Below are positions 1 to 10,508 of a stretch of 64,000 bases of DNA, one piece after another (within the stretch, counting starts at the first letter, position 1; every line of letters starts with the position of its first letter). A program made the translations under genes and the position numbers. Location: positions 21,042,327 to 21,106,326 of the forward strand of contig CM076195.1 in the NCBI GenBank assembly GCA_038277395.1. The letters are read 5' to 3'. Below the pieces are notes generated by a model, which saw only the letters and a program-made list of their open reading frames with translations, ran no database searches and was not told the DNA's origin. This stretch comes from Dryocosmus kuriphilus. Its lineage: Eukaryota; Arthropoda; Insecta; Hymenoptera; Cynipidae.

Positions 1-596
1 TTTTAAGACCAAGGAAGAGTAAATTAAGGAGACCTGAAATGCGAGAATTAGAATTCGAAAATAAAATGAAATCGAAGGAATTGCAAACCACTGCGGGCAT
101 CGTATTGAATACTTCTAAGACGGTACACATAGCAGTCAGGTACTAGGATTGCGAAGTTTACGCGCGATACATAGTAAACAAAGGCTGGTGGAGGAAAAAT
201 ACGTATATCTTCATGTCAGAAATAATTGAGTTTGTAAATGGTTTAGTAATTCGAAATATTATTTGGAAACCCTTAGGGAAGTAGAAATCATTTCAAGCGT
301 CGCATCAAATGTACAAGCTGTTGTACGTCACGGGAATCTGGGCGAAGGGCAGGCTGTACACGCAACGTTTAAGGTACCTATGCAAGGGTCACGCGCAGTT
401 CTTTTGAAGCAAAGCAAGCTAGGAAAAAGTAAACAGATTTTGAGATAATAATTAATTACTTTCATAATTGGAAATGTTAAATAGAATTTTATGAGGTACC
501 GAGAACCCGTAAAGGAGAAATAATATACAAGTCCGAAGGTAGTAGGCTGAGTCGAGAATATACAAGGTGTCCAGGTATACTGGACAACACATTGGA

Positions 597-651
<55 letters not shown>

Positions 652-775
652 GTCCAATACGTGCATGCAGTATACACACAGAGTAGAATAGTATCGATGG
701 TTGTACAGCCCAAGCAACCGTGTATACTCCAAAAGGAATTTATTAATCAGGTTTCGAAAAGTAGGATAGAAATTA
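1..775. other. Region upstream of element 1 gag, no gene seen
   Basis: No supported gene. The stretch lies upstream of the first gag ATG of element 1 and probably includes its untranslated leader. I could not find a copy of any part of it near the 3' end of element 1, so no 5' LTR is proposed. Short open frames at 263-448 and on the reverse strand at 328-825 look accidental; the reverse one is open mainly because of the (AT)n tract. Confidence 0.5.
600..647. repeat. (AT)n microsatellite
   Basis: About 48 bases of uninterrupted alternating T and A. It makes artificial Tyr/Ile-repeat reading frames on the reverse strand. Similar tracts occur at 3071-3090, 31283-31318, 44639-44657, 55904-55970 and 61063-61111. 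Confidence 0.95.
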
Positions 776-2382
776 ATGAAACTAAGATCAGGAAAATTAA
801 AAATATTAGACAATAAAGTGGACAAACAAAATAATATTGAAACCGGCCATGACAGCCTTGACTGGGAAGGTGCAGCTGTACAACGAGTTGAGAAAACAAA
901 TCGAGAAAATTTGGCACTAACGCCATAAACTCAGAATGGGGGGGAGTCATTGCAGAAAAATACCGGTACAATACCGAAAACATTTAATCGATCTGTGGGA
1001 CGAGGTAGAAGTTTTTTTAAAAATAATACCGAAATTACACAGATGGGAAAATCTCGAAAAAGTTTAGATATCCCGAACAGAGAAACAATGAGTACAATTA
1101 ACCCATATGGGTCACTAGCCTAGGATAATGCAGACGTATCAACATCAAATTTACACATACCGCAAAAATCTCTAACGACTGATGGTGATATTTTAAAAAT
1201 AATTAACGACAGGACTTTTCAAGTTGACTCCTTCCTATAAAACAATATTCAATTTGTGTTAGAGACCGACGAACTCTTAGACAGTGCACAATATAATGAA
1301 TTCATAGATAGGCAAAGGGAAATATTTTTTAGACAAAAAGCGGAAAAAGCAAAAGCCATGAAACAAAATTTAGACCCACAGACCCATAGCTCGTTCGTTA
1401 AAGAATCGGTAGATAAGGAAAGATCAGAAAAGACATCTAGAAATAACATAAACGACTCGTATCATGGACGTGAGCGCTGCAATGGCCACAGTCTTTGAGG
1501 GCATGACATTGCGACAGAGTACATACCATATCCCTACGTTCGACGGTAAAACGTCTGCGCTAAAAGAATTTTTGCAAGACGTTGAAAATGGGGCAGTTTA
1601 CATGACGGAGTCCACGGAACCCTCCTTTATCAAAATTGCCCTTAGCAAATTAAAAGGAACTGCGCGTGAAACTGTACGCGACAAATAGTTTAAAAAATTA
1701 CAAGACCTAATTACATATTTAAAAAAAACGTTTCGCACCCAGTAAGAAATACCAGTGGTATTTCGATGCTATTGTAAGCCAGCGGATGAAGCAGATAGAA
1801 AGTGTAAGCGACTAATATGATCGAACACTGGGGCTTCTTAGTAGAGCAAAACACTCTTTAGAAGAAATATATACCAATGCAAAAGATAATACTACCTTGA
1901 AGATGAAGCCAGCCACAGACTGTGCTTTAGATCCATTTATCTGTGGACTGCCGGATGAGATGTCCACGTTTGTTGACACTAGAAGTCCAAAAAATCTCGA
2001 TGAAGCATACGAATACGCTCTCCATGTGAAGGGACGTCAGAAACACGCGGAAAAAGCTAGGGTGGCCTCGGCATCGGCTTATCATGTGACGCGACATGTT
2101 ATAACTCCCGAAAGATGTAGATAGCCAAGCCCATATTCAAAACAAATAGAAGATGCGATCAAGACTAAAAACACAGAAAAAGTAACTGCAGAAACACAAT
2201 CAACTATCATGCAGTATCCACCTACAGCCTACCCAGTCTTTCCAAATCAACCGAATTTGTATCCTTCACATTATCCACATAAGTATCCGTATCCCACCAT
2301 ATATCCATTCAATTTCGGGTATCATTTTCCGATACAGTATCCTACTACAATGAATGCACCAGCTAATACTCCTTGGCCATAA
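776..2382 (+). pseudogene. gag: Element 1 gag pseudogene
   Basis: A capsid-type polyprotein that would package the element RNA. An ATG at 776 opens a Lys/Arg-rich start that runs about 50 codons to a stop at 926-928. Further pieces in shifting frames follow at 1256-1498, 1464-1688 and 1897-2124. The 1464-1688 piece has the core pattern of Gypsy Gag (a YHIPTFDG-like start, then LKEFLQDVENGA and LSKLKGTARE). The tail at 2125-2382 is Pro/Tyr-rich. No CCHC zinc knuckle was found. There are at least four stops or frameshifts. The assignment rests on this pattern and on the protease and RT that follow. Confidence 0.65.
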
Positions 2383-3017
2383 TCCAAATCACAATCTGGG
2401 CCGAGACCGATGTCATCACAGCCGGTAAATTTAAACTATTCTCAGGATCGCTCGAGAGACGTATCGACGAGCCCAATACTGAAAGAGCGTCCGAAAACAT
2501 TGAATTTCCTGGAGAATCCAACCGAGTCCTCAGAACAGGGATCGAGAAGCAGGATTCCCCCGTCGTTAAATTGACTTCGTCCAAGTTTCGTAATGGTAAA
2601 GCCTTATTATTGGTCGATCCATGTTCGGATGTAAACTTAATCAAACTAAGGGCATTAAGGGACCATTTAATAATTAGCGATTACTTGATTCAAATTTTAG
2701 GTATAACCAGAAATTTAGTTGACACACTCGGGACAATATTAATTAAATTACTTGATGAATCCGTAGGATTTCATGTGGTACCTAACCATATTCCCATCTC
2801 TGCTGTTGGAATAATAGGCCGTGTTCGCCAAGAACAAGCACAGTTGTCATTCCCACATAACAACCTTGTAGTCATCTCAAGACCCATTACGCCGATACCT
2901 TTCGTTGATAATGAATCATGTCTGGCTCGTAAAGAATCACGAAATGAAATGAAACCCTTTTCTCGAATTTTAAAATTAAAGGCACGTGTAAGGCAACTGG
3001 TGCCGATTCATTTATAA
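2373..3017 (+). pseudogene. Element 1 retropepsin-like protease, active site lost
   Basis: An aspartic protease domain that would cut the Gag-Pol polyprotein. The open stretch of 214 codons holds the hydrophobic strand before the active site and the DVNLIK stretch after it, but the catalytic triplet reads D-P-C instead of D-T/S-G, at about codons 87-89 (2631-2640). A later GIIGRV matches the GILG region near the C-terminus of retropepsins. The frame is otherwise open, so the substitution and not a stop is the main sign of inactivity here. Confidence 0.7.
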
Positions 3018-3144
3018 AATCAGGACTTATGTGAAGGATATCTTCCCCATGTAGAAACACCAGAAGGAATACATATATATATATATATATGGGGGAAGGG
3101 ATAGTAAAGAACAATGACGGTATATGCTTCTCACATGCCTATAA

Positions 3145-3171
3145 CCCCCCCCCCCCCCCCCCCCCCCCCCC
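3145..3171. repeat. Poly-C tract
   Basis: About 27 consecutive C residues lie between the protease and RT regions of element 1. Similar homopolymers occur at 12494-12508 (C) and 56940-56960 (G). Such tracts are prone to length error in sequencing and to slippage. Confidence 0.9.
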
Positions 3172-3276
3172 ACGGAGAATGATGTAACTATTGATATTCA
3201 ACCGCAGGAGATTGTCCCCTTTAAATAGTGCTAAATTTCAGGAGCAAGCCCTGAGGAACCGGGTGCTGAGGATTGT

Positions 3277-4113
3277 TTGCAGAGTGAAAAGGAAGACAAC
3301 CCTGCGGATAGAATCGAAAAAGTCACTAGTAACTTGCACGCATCACATTTAAATGAAGCTCAAAAGAACATAGTTTTTGATTGCGTTAGGGATTTCACTG
3401 ATATATTCCATCTTAACGGGGAAATGCTTACCTTAACTCACAAATTTCAACATAGGATTCCGATGACTGACGATATCGTTATTTCAAAGAAGCAATATCG
3501 TCAGGCGCCTGAGGCTAGACGCTTCAGGAGAACGAAAGTGGCGTGTGGTGATCGACCATAAGGAATTAAATGCAAAAGTAGTGGGTGATGCTTATCCATT
3601 ACCCAATATTACAGACATATTAAATAAACTAGGTAAAGCTCAATACTTCTCGGTATTTGACCTAGCGAGCGGCTAACATCAGGTTGAAATTCATCCTGAT
3701 GATAGAGCCAAAACAGCGTTTTCCACTCCCAGAGGTCACCTTGAGTATAAAGATATGCCTATGGGTATTAGAAACGCCCCAGCTACATTCAAACGATTGA
3801 TGGACTTAGTAATCGAAGGATTGCTAGAAAGTGAGGCATTCATTTACCTTGATGACATCGCTATATACACAGATACCCTAGAAGAGTATGACAAAAAGGC
3901 TCAAAGACTTTTCAAACGATTACGGGAAACTAATTTAAAATTAAAACTTGACGTGTGTGATTTTCTATACCCTGAGGTAGCTTATTTGGGCCACATCATC
4001 AGACGCGATGGGGTGAAACCAAATCCGGTTAAAATTTCAACAATCAAGGAATTTCCGCGGCCGAAAACTGCACGAAAGGTACGTCAGTTTTTAGGATTGT
4101 CCAGGTATTGCTG
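3277..4113 (+). pseudogene. pol: Element 1 reverse transcriptase
   Basis: RNA-directed DNA polymerase of Ty3/Gypsy type. The N-terminal part (3277-3530) carries the lead-in before the fingers. After a frameshift near 3530-3540 comes a VIDHKELN-type motif, then FDLASG followed by an in-frame TAG (3674-3676). The piece at 3755-4113 has MPMGIRNAPATF, the catalytic YLDD at about 3844-3855, YLGH, and the GVKPNP / VRQFLGL thumb motifs, and ends at a TGA. The polymerase motif order is complete. One frameshift and two stops make it a pseudogene. Classification is secure at the level of Ty3/Gypsy. Confidence 0.92.
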
Positions 4114-4114
4114 A

Positions 4115-4731
4115 AGATTTACAGAGAAATACGCAAAGTTAGCAAAACCTTTAGCAGATTTACTGAAAAAGGAGTTAAAATTTGTCTGGGGAACGGCTCA
4201 AGAAGAAATTTTTAATAAACTACGTAGCGCACTATGTCATGAACACATATTAAAATATCCAGATTTTCCAATGCTTCTAAATTAACAGCGGCCGCATCCG
4301 AGTACGTAATAGGGGCAGTTATTACCCAAGAAATAGATAAAATGGATACGCTGATCACCTACTACTCTAAAATTATGACCCATGTAGAACAATGTTATGA
4401 CCCAACTGAAAAAGAAAGTCTCGCAGTAACCTATGCTGGTAATAACTTTCGACCATATCTCTATGGTAGGGAATTTATTCTGACCTGCGACCATGAGCCG
4501 GTTCACTGGATTACCTATGCAGATAATCCAGGTCCCCGTCTCATCCGCTGGAGGTATAGACTAAAGGACTACCAGTTTAAATTTGAATACAAGAAAGGGA
4601 AATTGAATTACGGTGTAGAAGCCCTTTCTGGAAAACCTGTGGGCTTACCCGAGGATGACATTAACAAGAGTCGGGATGACACTGATGCTTCTAAACCATC
4701 TACTGTCACATCCACTATTTACAGGAAATAA
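4115..4731 (+). pseudogene. Element 1 first RNase H (Ty3-type)
   Basis: Connects RT to a degraded Ty3-type RNase H, which would remove the RNA strand of the RNA-DNA hybrid. The first half (4115-4340) has lost its frame around the usual TDAS motif. The second half (4342-4731) is open and shows the EKESLAVTYA, FRPYLYGREF and CDHEPVHW motifs and a final FEYKKGKLNYGVEALS, where VEALS stands for the usual A-D-A-L-S, so the last catalytic Asp is replaced by Glu. The N-terminal catalytic Asp is not readable in frame. Confidence 0.8.
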
Positions 4732-4734
4732 GTT

Positions 4735-5270
4735 TTCGAATCACTTTTGGTATTGTCTGTACACTGCGTATTACCACTTAAATCGAAACCGACTGAGGAG
4801 AGTGTTTCAAAACAAGGCAGACGACGAATTCGATCTCAAACCTCACAGTTGTCAAAATCATCGACTAGTTCAGGTTCAGGCACCAAATCCGCTGTTCCAA
4901 AACAAAAGCCTTCTATTACAGGTGCTACCTTGCCTAAAATCAAGAGTAAATCTTCAGTGGGAAAAACTGTCCTTAAACCATTAGCAACATTGCCGGCTTC
5001 ACAAGAATAATCTGTGAGTCAAGCTGCAAAGGGAAAGAAAAAAAGACTACCGGGAATTCCCATTGATGATTCGGCAAACCATTTCAATTCCTGCTCATTA
5101 CAAGGAGCCTGCTTTGGACAAAAGTTCGATAGTAACTAGTCTAAAACAACGTTCACGCAAGGGAAGTGAGCCTAAAACACCTACCTATGTTCAGGAAAAT
5201 CCGTCTTCTGAGGATGCTTCATCCGAAGATAGCGAAGATTCAAGTGCTCCCGCTTTCAGAAAGATTATAA
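4735..5270 (+). other. Element 1 linker, Ser/Lys/Gln-rich
   Basis: Translates in several short frames (4747-5010, 5063-5287) into Ser, Lys and Pro-rich sequence with acidic-serine stretches and no recognised fold. It separates the Ty3-type RNase H from the second RNase H. It is best read as a disordered linker of the pol polyprotein. Confidence 0.5.
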
Positions 5271-5271
5271 C

Positions 5272-5825
5272 GTGCTTCCAAGTCTAAAACCGACTCTTGT
5301 AATTCCATCGAAAGAAATTGCAGTAAAGAATGCTGCACCTTATTTACCAAACCCATGGTTCCCTGCTCAAAAAATTAAACCATCTGAAGTATATATAGAC
5401 GGGGCTTGCGTTCACAATCAGAAAGGAGAGCCTGAGGAAGGCACAGGGGTGTGGTTTGGCCCTGTTCATGCATGGAATATCTCTAAACCTGCTCAAGGGC
5501 GGCAAATTAATTGCCCTGCAGAAATACAAGCTGCAACAGCTGCAGTCAGAAAGTCTACTGAAAATGGAATCACTAAATTATCAATATTCACTGATTCTAA
5601 GTTTTTCATTGATAGTTGCACCAAGCGGATGCCGGCTTCGTAAACCAGTGGGTGGAGGACCGCCGACGGGAAGCCAGTATTTAATAAAATAGAATTTGAA
5701 GAACTGAAAGAAGCCATAGCTCCTTTGGATGTTACCTAGAATCATGTTCCAAGGCATCAGGGAATTGAAGCAAATGAAGAAGCACATCAACTTGCTAGGA
5801 ATGGGATTATGAAAAGTAGATTAAC
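5272..5825 (+). pseudogene. Element 1 second RNase H, cellular RNase H1-like
   Basis: A second, separate RNase H fold lies downstream of the Ty3-type one. The frame 5272-5643 shows the first catalytic Asp in VYIDGA (codon 43), Glu in CPAEIQA (codon 84) and Asp in IFTDSK (codon 108). A frameshift near 5640 and a TAG at 5737-5739 follow. The C-terminal part, with the HVPRHQGIEANEEA stretch, continues to about 5825. The fourth catalytic Asp of the D-E-D-D set is replaced by His at 5785-5787. Spacing and wording resemble eukaryotic RNase H1 more than the domain that Ty3/Gypsy elements normally carry. Dual RNase H layouts are known in vertebrate retroviruses and plant Tat-lineage Gypsy elements. 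Confidence 0.8.
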
Positions 5826-6748
5826 TACTCTAGCTTCCCTAGAAGCCGGTACTTTCCACAAGAATATTTCTGAGGAACATTCAAAAAGTTCCGAGGTCAT
5901 GGTGAATCTCAGTCTAAGCTGCACCAGTAGTGAAGACAGTGACAGTCATGACGAAAAAAGCATCGCACCGACTGTTCACAATTCATCAGCAGAAATGACA
6001 AGGATACACGACATGAAAGAAGCAATTCAGAAATCTGTAGTGCAGTTCGATAAATCGCTTACAGAACGTCAATCTTATTTCTGAAACAATGAAGGGTTAG
6101 GCCAATCATATCCGGATGGACCTAATCAAATAAATGTTACTGCGGTTTCGGAGGCAGAAGACGACCCAGATCTTTACTCTATCTAAAAAACATGGACCCT
6201 TGCGTAGGGCCAGATGACCCTTTATCAGGCTGAGTAAATTTTTTAGAATCATTTCAAAAACACTTGAATCAAAAATAAGGAATTTGAAACCAAACAAACT
6301 AAAGAGGCACTGACTGGGATTGATCGGCGAAGAAGTACAGTGCGTTTTAAAGAAACACCGCAAGTATTGACCTCACCTATATTAGGTCAGCAACCGTCAC
6401 GAAGATCGATATTTCCAACTCCAACAGTAGCACCTATGCCTTTCACACGATCAACTCCTGCTCTAAAGAGAAATAGAAAAACTCCCTTGTCGGAAGATGG
6501 AGAGGGGGATCATACAATAGACCCAATTGCCCTTCGCCTAGCACAGCAGTCTTCTTCACTCTCATCCGTTCCTTGTGAGGATGAGAGGGATCCAGAAGCG
6601 TCACTGGCCCGATCACCCATTGACGTAGAGATACCGTATTTTGATCCGGTCTCTTCTCCTTCAGCAGAAGGAGTAAACGAAATCCCGACAGATAAAAATT
6701 TATCAAAAATACAAGATCCAAAAAACAGTTCCTCCCATCCGACATAAG
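5826..6748 (+). other. Element 1 linker, acidic and Ser/Pro-rich
   Basis: Two open pieces (5809-6084 and 6340-6747), separated by stops, encode acidic, Ser- and Pro-rich sequence with no recognised domain. Composition suggests a flexible spacer in the pol polyprotein between the second RNase H and the macro-like module. Confidence 0.5.
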
Positions 6749-7200
6749 TTGATCAAACCGATAAATTGCCGTCGCGATTATTATGCACACTTTATTTCAG
6801 AAGATTGCGAGCCCGCTAACCGAATTTTCAAATTATTAATTGCAACAGATCGTGTAAATCCTCAAAATTTATTGTCAAAACGACCAAAGAAGGGCCAAAT
6901 TTTATTTACTCCTTCAGGGAAGTATAACGTTTATTCGATAGTTATCAAGCAGAACCATTTCGACGACTTTGATTGGGATGAGGTCAAACAGGGATTGAGG
7001 AATCTAAAGAGAACACTAGAACGCAACCAGCATGGAACGTGTCGGATTGCTAATTCGAGTGACATATTTAGGTAGGGTGTCACAAGATGGGATGGCAGGG
7101 TTGCTGTCGGATATATTCCAAAAGGTTCCTCCTGTTATAACTATATGCCATGGAAAAGTAGATGTTCCTCCCGAGGAGAGCTGCACGAAAATTATATCCA
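6749..7200 (+). pseudogene. Element 1 macro-domain-like module (TARG1/Poa1-type)
   Basis: Frame 6749-7075 contains AHFISEDC (codons 13-20), a KKGQ turn (47-50), YNVYSIVIKQNHF (59-71) and a helix-forming LRNLKRTL run. After a frameshift at about 7045-7075 the next frame gives a Gly/Asp-Gly turn, an LLSDIF helix and a VITICHG strand. This order (an SEDC loop, a short spacer, YVY.LV.K, helix, G..DG turn, ..IF, I.I.. strand) matches the ADP-ribose-binding macro domain of the TARG1/Poa1 kind. The Gly-rich ligand loop after SEDC is not conserved, so binding may have been lost before decay. The link is inferred from motif order only. Confidence 0.5.
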
Positions 7201-8218
7201 AAAACCACGATAGTTTATGTGGGGGCACAAGATGTAACAAAAACATACAATCGGATACGCGAAAAGTATACCTGGCCAAATTTAAGCAACGATGTAACTG
7301 AATACATTAGAAACTATAAGAGTTGCTTAGAAAACAAATCAGTGCGGGCGTGTACACGGGAACCTGTGGTAATAAGTGACACACCATGGGGGTGTTTTTC
7401 ATAAGGTCTCCCTAGACATTGTGGGAAAATTATCAACCATCTCTAACGGTAATCGATACATACTTACAATGCAAGATAACTCTTCAAAATTATGTATCGC
7501 TGTGCCCATTTCAACTATGACTTCTACAGTAGTAGCTCATGCCGTCGCACAACATCTGTTTCCTCAATACGGAGCTCCTCGTTGTATCCTCATTGACAAA
7601 GGAGGATGCTTCATAAGCAAGCTTATGCGAAAATTGGAGGCGATATTCGGGGTTAAGGAACTAACCACGTCGGGATATCGGCCCCAGACTAACGGTTCGC
7701 TTGACCGTAGTCATATTGTACTCACGAATTACATAAAACATTATGCAGACGGTTTTTATGACTGGGATCGATTGTTGCCGTTCGCGGTTTTCGCATACAA
7801 TACGTCCGTTAATGAATCCACAAACTTTACATCATTTGAATTAGTTTATGTTTATATTAGTTTATATTAGTTTAGTTTAGTTCATTTCCATCAACAGATT
7901 AATTAGAAACATACGGGTCTTATCTTCGAGATTTGATCATTCGGCTGAATGAAATTCAAAAGATTGCCGCTAAAAACATAATCCAGAGTAAAGAACGTTC
8001 CAAATTATGATACGATAAAAAGTTACGGCCCCTGAGTGCCGTTATTGGCGACAAAGTAATAGTTTTCAAAGATGTACGTAAGAATAAATTTGATAAACGA
8101 GCGGTTGACACTTATACCATCGTGGGATTCACGGAAAATCATAATATGATCCTTGAGGCCGACGAAGCTACGAGAATCATCAAGCACGCTTACAAACTTA
8201 TGGTCACATACTGTTGAT
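7201..8218 (+). pseudogene. Element 1 integrase
   Basis: DNA strand-transfer enzyme of the retroelement. The N-terminal zinc region is frame-broken, with VTKTYNRIREKYTWP as its best piece. The core (7376-7870) shows LDIVGKL, LIDKGGCFIS and SGYRPQTNGSLDRSH. The third catalytic position reads Asp (LDRSH) where LERSH is usual, so the DDE triad has become DDD. A short A/T-rich TTTATATTAG duplication (7846-7880) interrupts the end of the core. A C-terminal beta-barrel piece, GDKVIVFKDVRKNKFDKRAV, follows at about 8044-8110. Three frameshifts and at least two stops are present. Confidence 0.88.
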
Positions 8219-8349
8219 AATGTTATACTACGAGTGAAAATGATCACATATGCGGGTATCGTCATGAATGGTCATGGGAGAAGTGAGTGACCGAAAATCA
8301 TCATTAACCAATTCTGAATTTCACCTTTCAGAATCGTTGATTTCACTAT

Positions 8350-10508
8350 TAGTAAGTAAGGACACTCAATCCTTCCATGTAACCACGGTTTGAGATATGG
8401 TTGCAGGGGAACGAAATCATTAGAAAGGTTTACAAGCCTTTGGTCATTCCCTCGCACAGGCGGTATAATTACTTAATAACCAAACGTTTAACTGTTCAGA
8501 TCGGAATCTGTCAGAAAGCAATTCATGTATTTCCACACGCATCTCGTGACTTTATTGTGGTTATGCTGCGTCCATCGACTCGTCCATGGCATCACTGAAG
8601 AGCACGGGAATGTTTTACGAGCATTCTGGGCCAGTCTGCTGGGTTATGAGTCACTGCACGATCAACACATTTTTGCACATCACCAAATTCCACGAGTCAT
8701 TAGTAGAATGGCAGACTAAGTTGCTCATGTGAGCCAAATATTGCGGAACACGCCATGAACTTGTCTGCAATAAGACCATTGAAGAATACTATTTATAACC
8801 AAAATGGGAAATAGAAAAAAGATTACGAGAAGACATCGGTCGGGAAATCAACGAATTGGCATACCACATCACCAAAAATTTACCAGACAATCTACCTTCC
8901 TGTATGAGGAGACGAAGATCTACTCCTATGCTCGGATTCTTAGGAGGGATTGTTGGATCTGTAGCAGGTCTACTAACGTACAGCGAAGGGCAGGAGATGA
9001 ACGCCAAAATCGACGAGCTTAACCACGCTCAAGCTAACATATCACATCCAGTAGAGAAGCAAACTCATGTTATCCGATCACAACTAGACAACATACACAA
9101 GGTCGTCAGGGAACACGAAATTCACTAGGATCAGCTCCGAATTCAATTGTTTAGAACAGACCAAAGAATCAACAAAGGAATACACGAAATTCAAGACTTT
9201 CGCATCATATCAATATTGACAACAACATTACAGGCCTTGGAAGCTGGGATAGACGAATGCATCCTTTCCCCAGCCCGAATTACGAATGTTGCTCACGCCG
9301 CAAATAAGGGAGAACTACATCCTTTTTTCTTAACCACGAAACAAGTCCACCCCATATTCCGAGATATCCGGGATCATCTACCTAAATTAACATTTCCAGT
9401 ATCCGGACCACGTGTGTACATGGAAAAATTGGCTCGTATTTCAGTAGTAACAATAGGGTGTAATAACGGAACACTCCAGGTCCGTTTGGACATTCCGTTA
9501 TTAGATCGTACAGAATATGCACTGTACGAAATGCATTCGCTACCTGTACAACAGTCTATCCTAGAAGACGGCTCTGGAAGGGCATATGTAGAATCTGAAT
9601 TTTCATTCATCTCAGTAGAGGATACGCAATGGATATATCTGCTAATGAATCATGTGGAGCACCGCAAACGTAAATTATTGGAACACTTAACCATTTGCGC
9701 AGGAGAAATCCCCATTTTTGAAACTTCAAGCTACAAAACTTGTGAATCATAACTTTTATTGGAACATACAATGGCATCGTTCAAGTTCTGCGATATTAGG
9801 CAGTCAACCTTATTGGAAGGCTATACCATCATTGAATAGATGGATCTAACCTTTATCCAGAGAGCTAACAGTTAATCTGGTTTGTGTGGATAAGTCTACA
9901 TACCATCTTCAACTACATGGTCTAGACCTGATTCAGATCGCACCGAGATGTCAAATAAAAACAACGCAGATAACCCTGTCAGGTTTGCAACTTACCAGGG
10001 AATCAGTAATAGCAACTTACGAACCATCAATCCATCTAAATCTATATCAATTATCTGCCAAATTACATCAAATTCAGCCAATAGACTTACCTAAGGAACC
10101 TGTGAAGGAATATCGACATCAGCAGTCATATAAGGAAGGAGAAAAAGCTTTGGAACAGTTAGAGTAGCAACTATATGATCTTAGCCTACAGAGACAGGAT
10201 AATACGCCACAACACCTACGAATACAAGGGTCTTATGGCGGCTTAGCTCTGCTCTTATTGCTGATATTGGGATACGTGTGCCGTACTAAATTACTATTAC
10301 TCCTGATTAGCTGCCGGACTTGTTTCCATTTCAAGCAACGAAATCGGGAGCTCAGGAAGAGATCAAAATCAACATCAAGCCCCACCCAAGATCAGACGGA
10401 GTGTTCAGATCAACCGTCAAAGAGATGGCGAATCCAAAAAGAAGGAGAACAACAACACCCTCCATGGCTGATTGGAATACATCAATAGCCTTGTGTTTTG
10501 TGCTATAA
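8350..10508 (+). pseudogene. env: Element 1 env (membrane fusion glycoprotein) pseudogene
   Basis: A retroviral-type envelope protein. A hydrophobic leader (about 8525-8590) is followed by a broken surface part. A basic R-R-R-R cleavage-like site (8907-8918) precedes a Gly-rich hydrophobic segment, MLGFLGGIVGSVAG, typical of fusion peptides. A coiled-coil-like stretch to 9128 comes next, then ectodomain pieces at 9147-9752 and 9886-10167. A membrane span (GGLALLLLLILGYV, about 10232-10275) and a basic cytoplasmic tail ending near 10488 close it. The layout matches errantivirus Env related to baculovirus F-type proteins. At least three stops break it. Confidence 0.75.

Noticed and set aside
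328..825. 165-codon minus-strand frame rich in Tyr and Ile
   Set aside because: It exists because of the (AT)n tract at 600-647; flanking residues show no domain.
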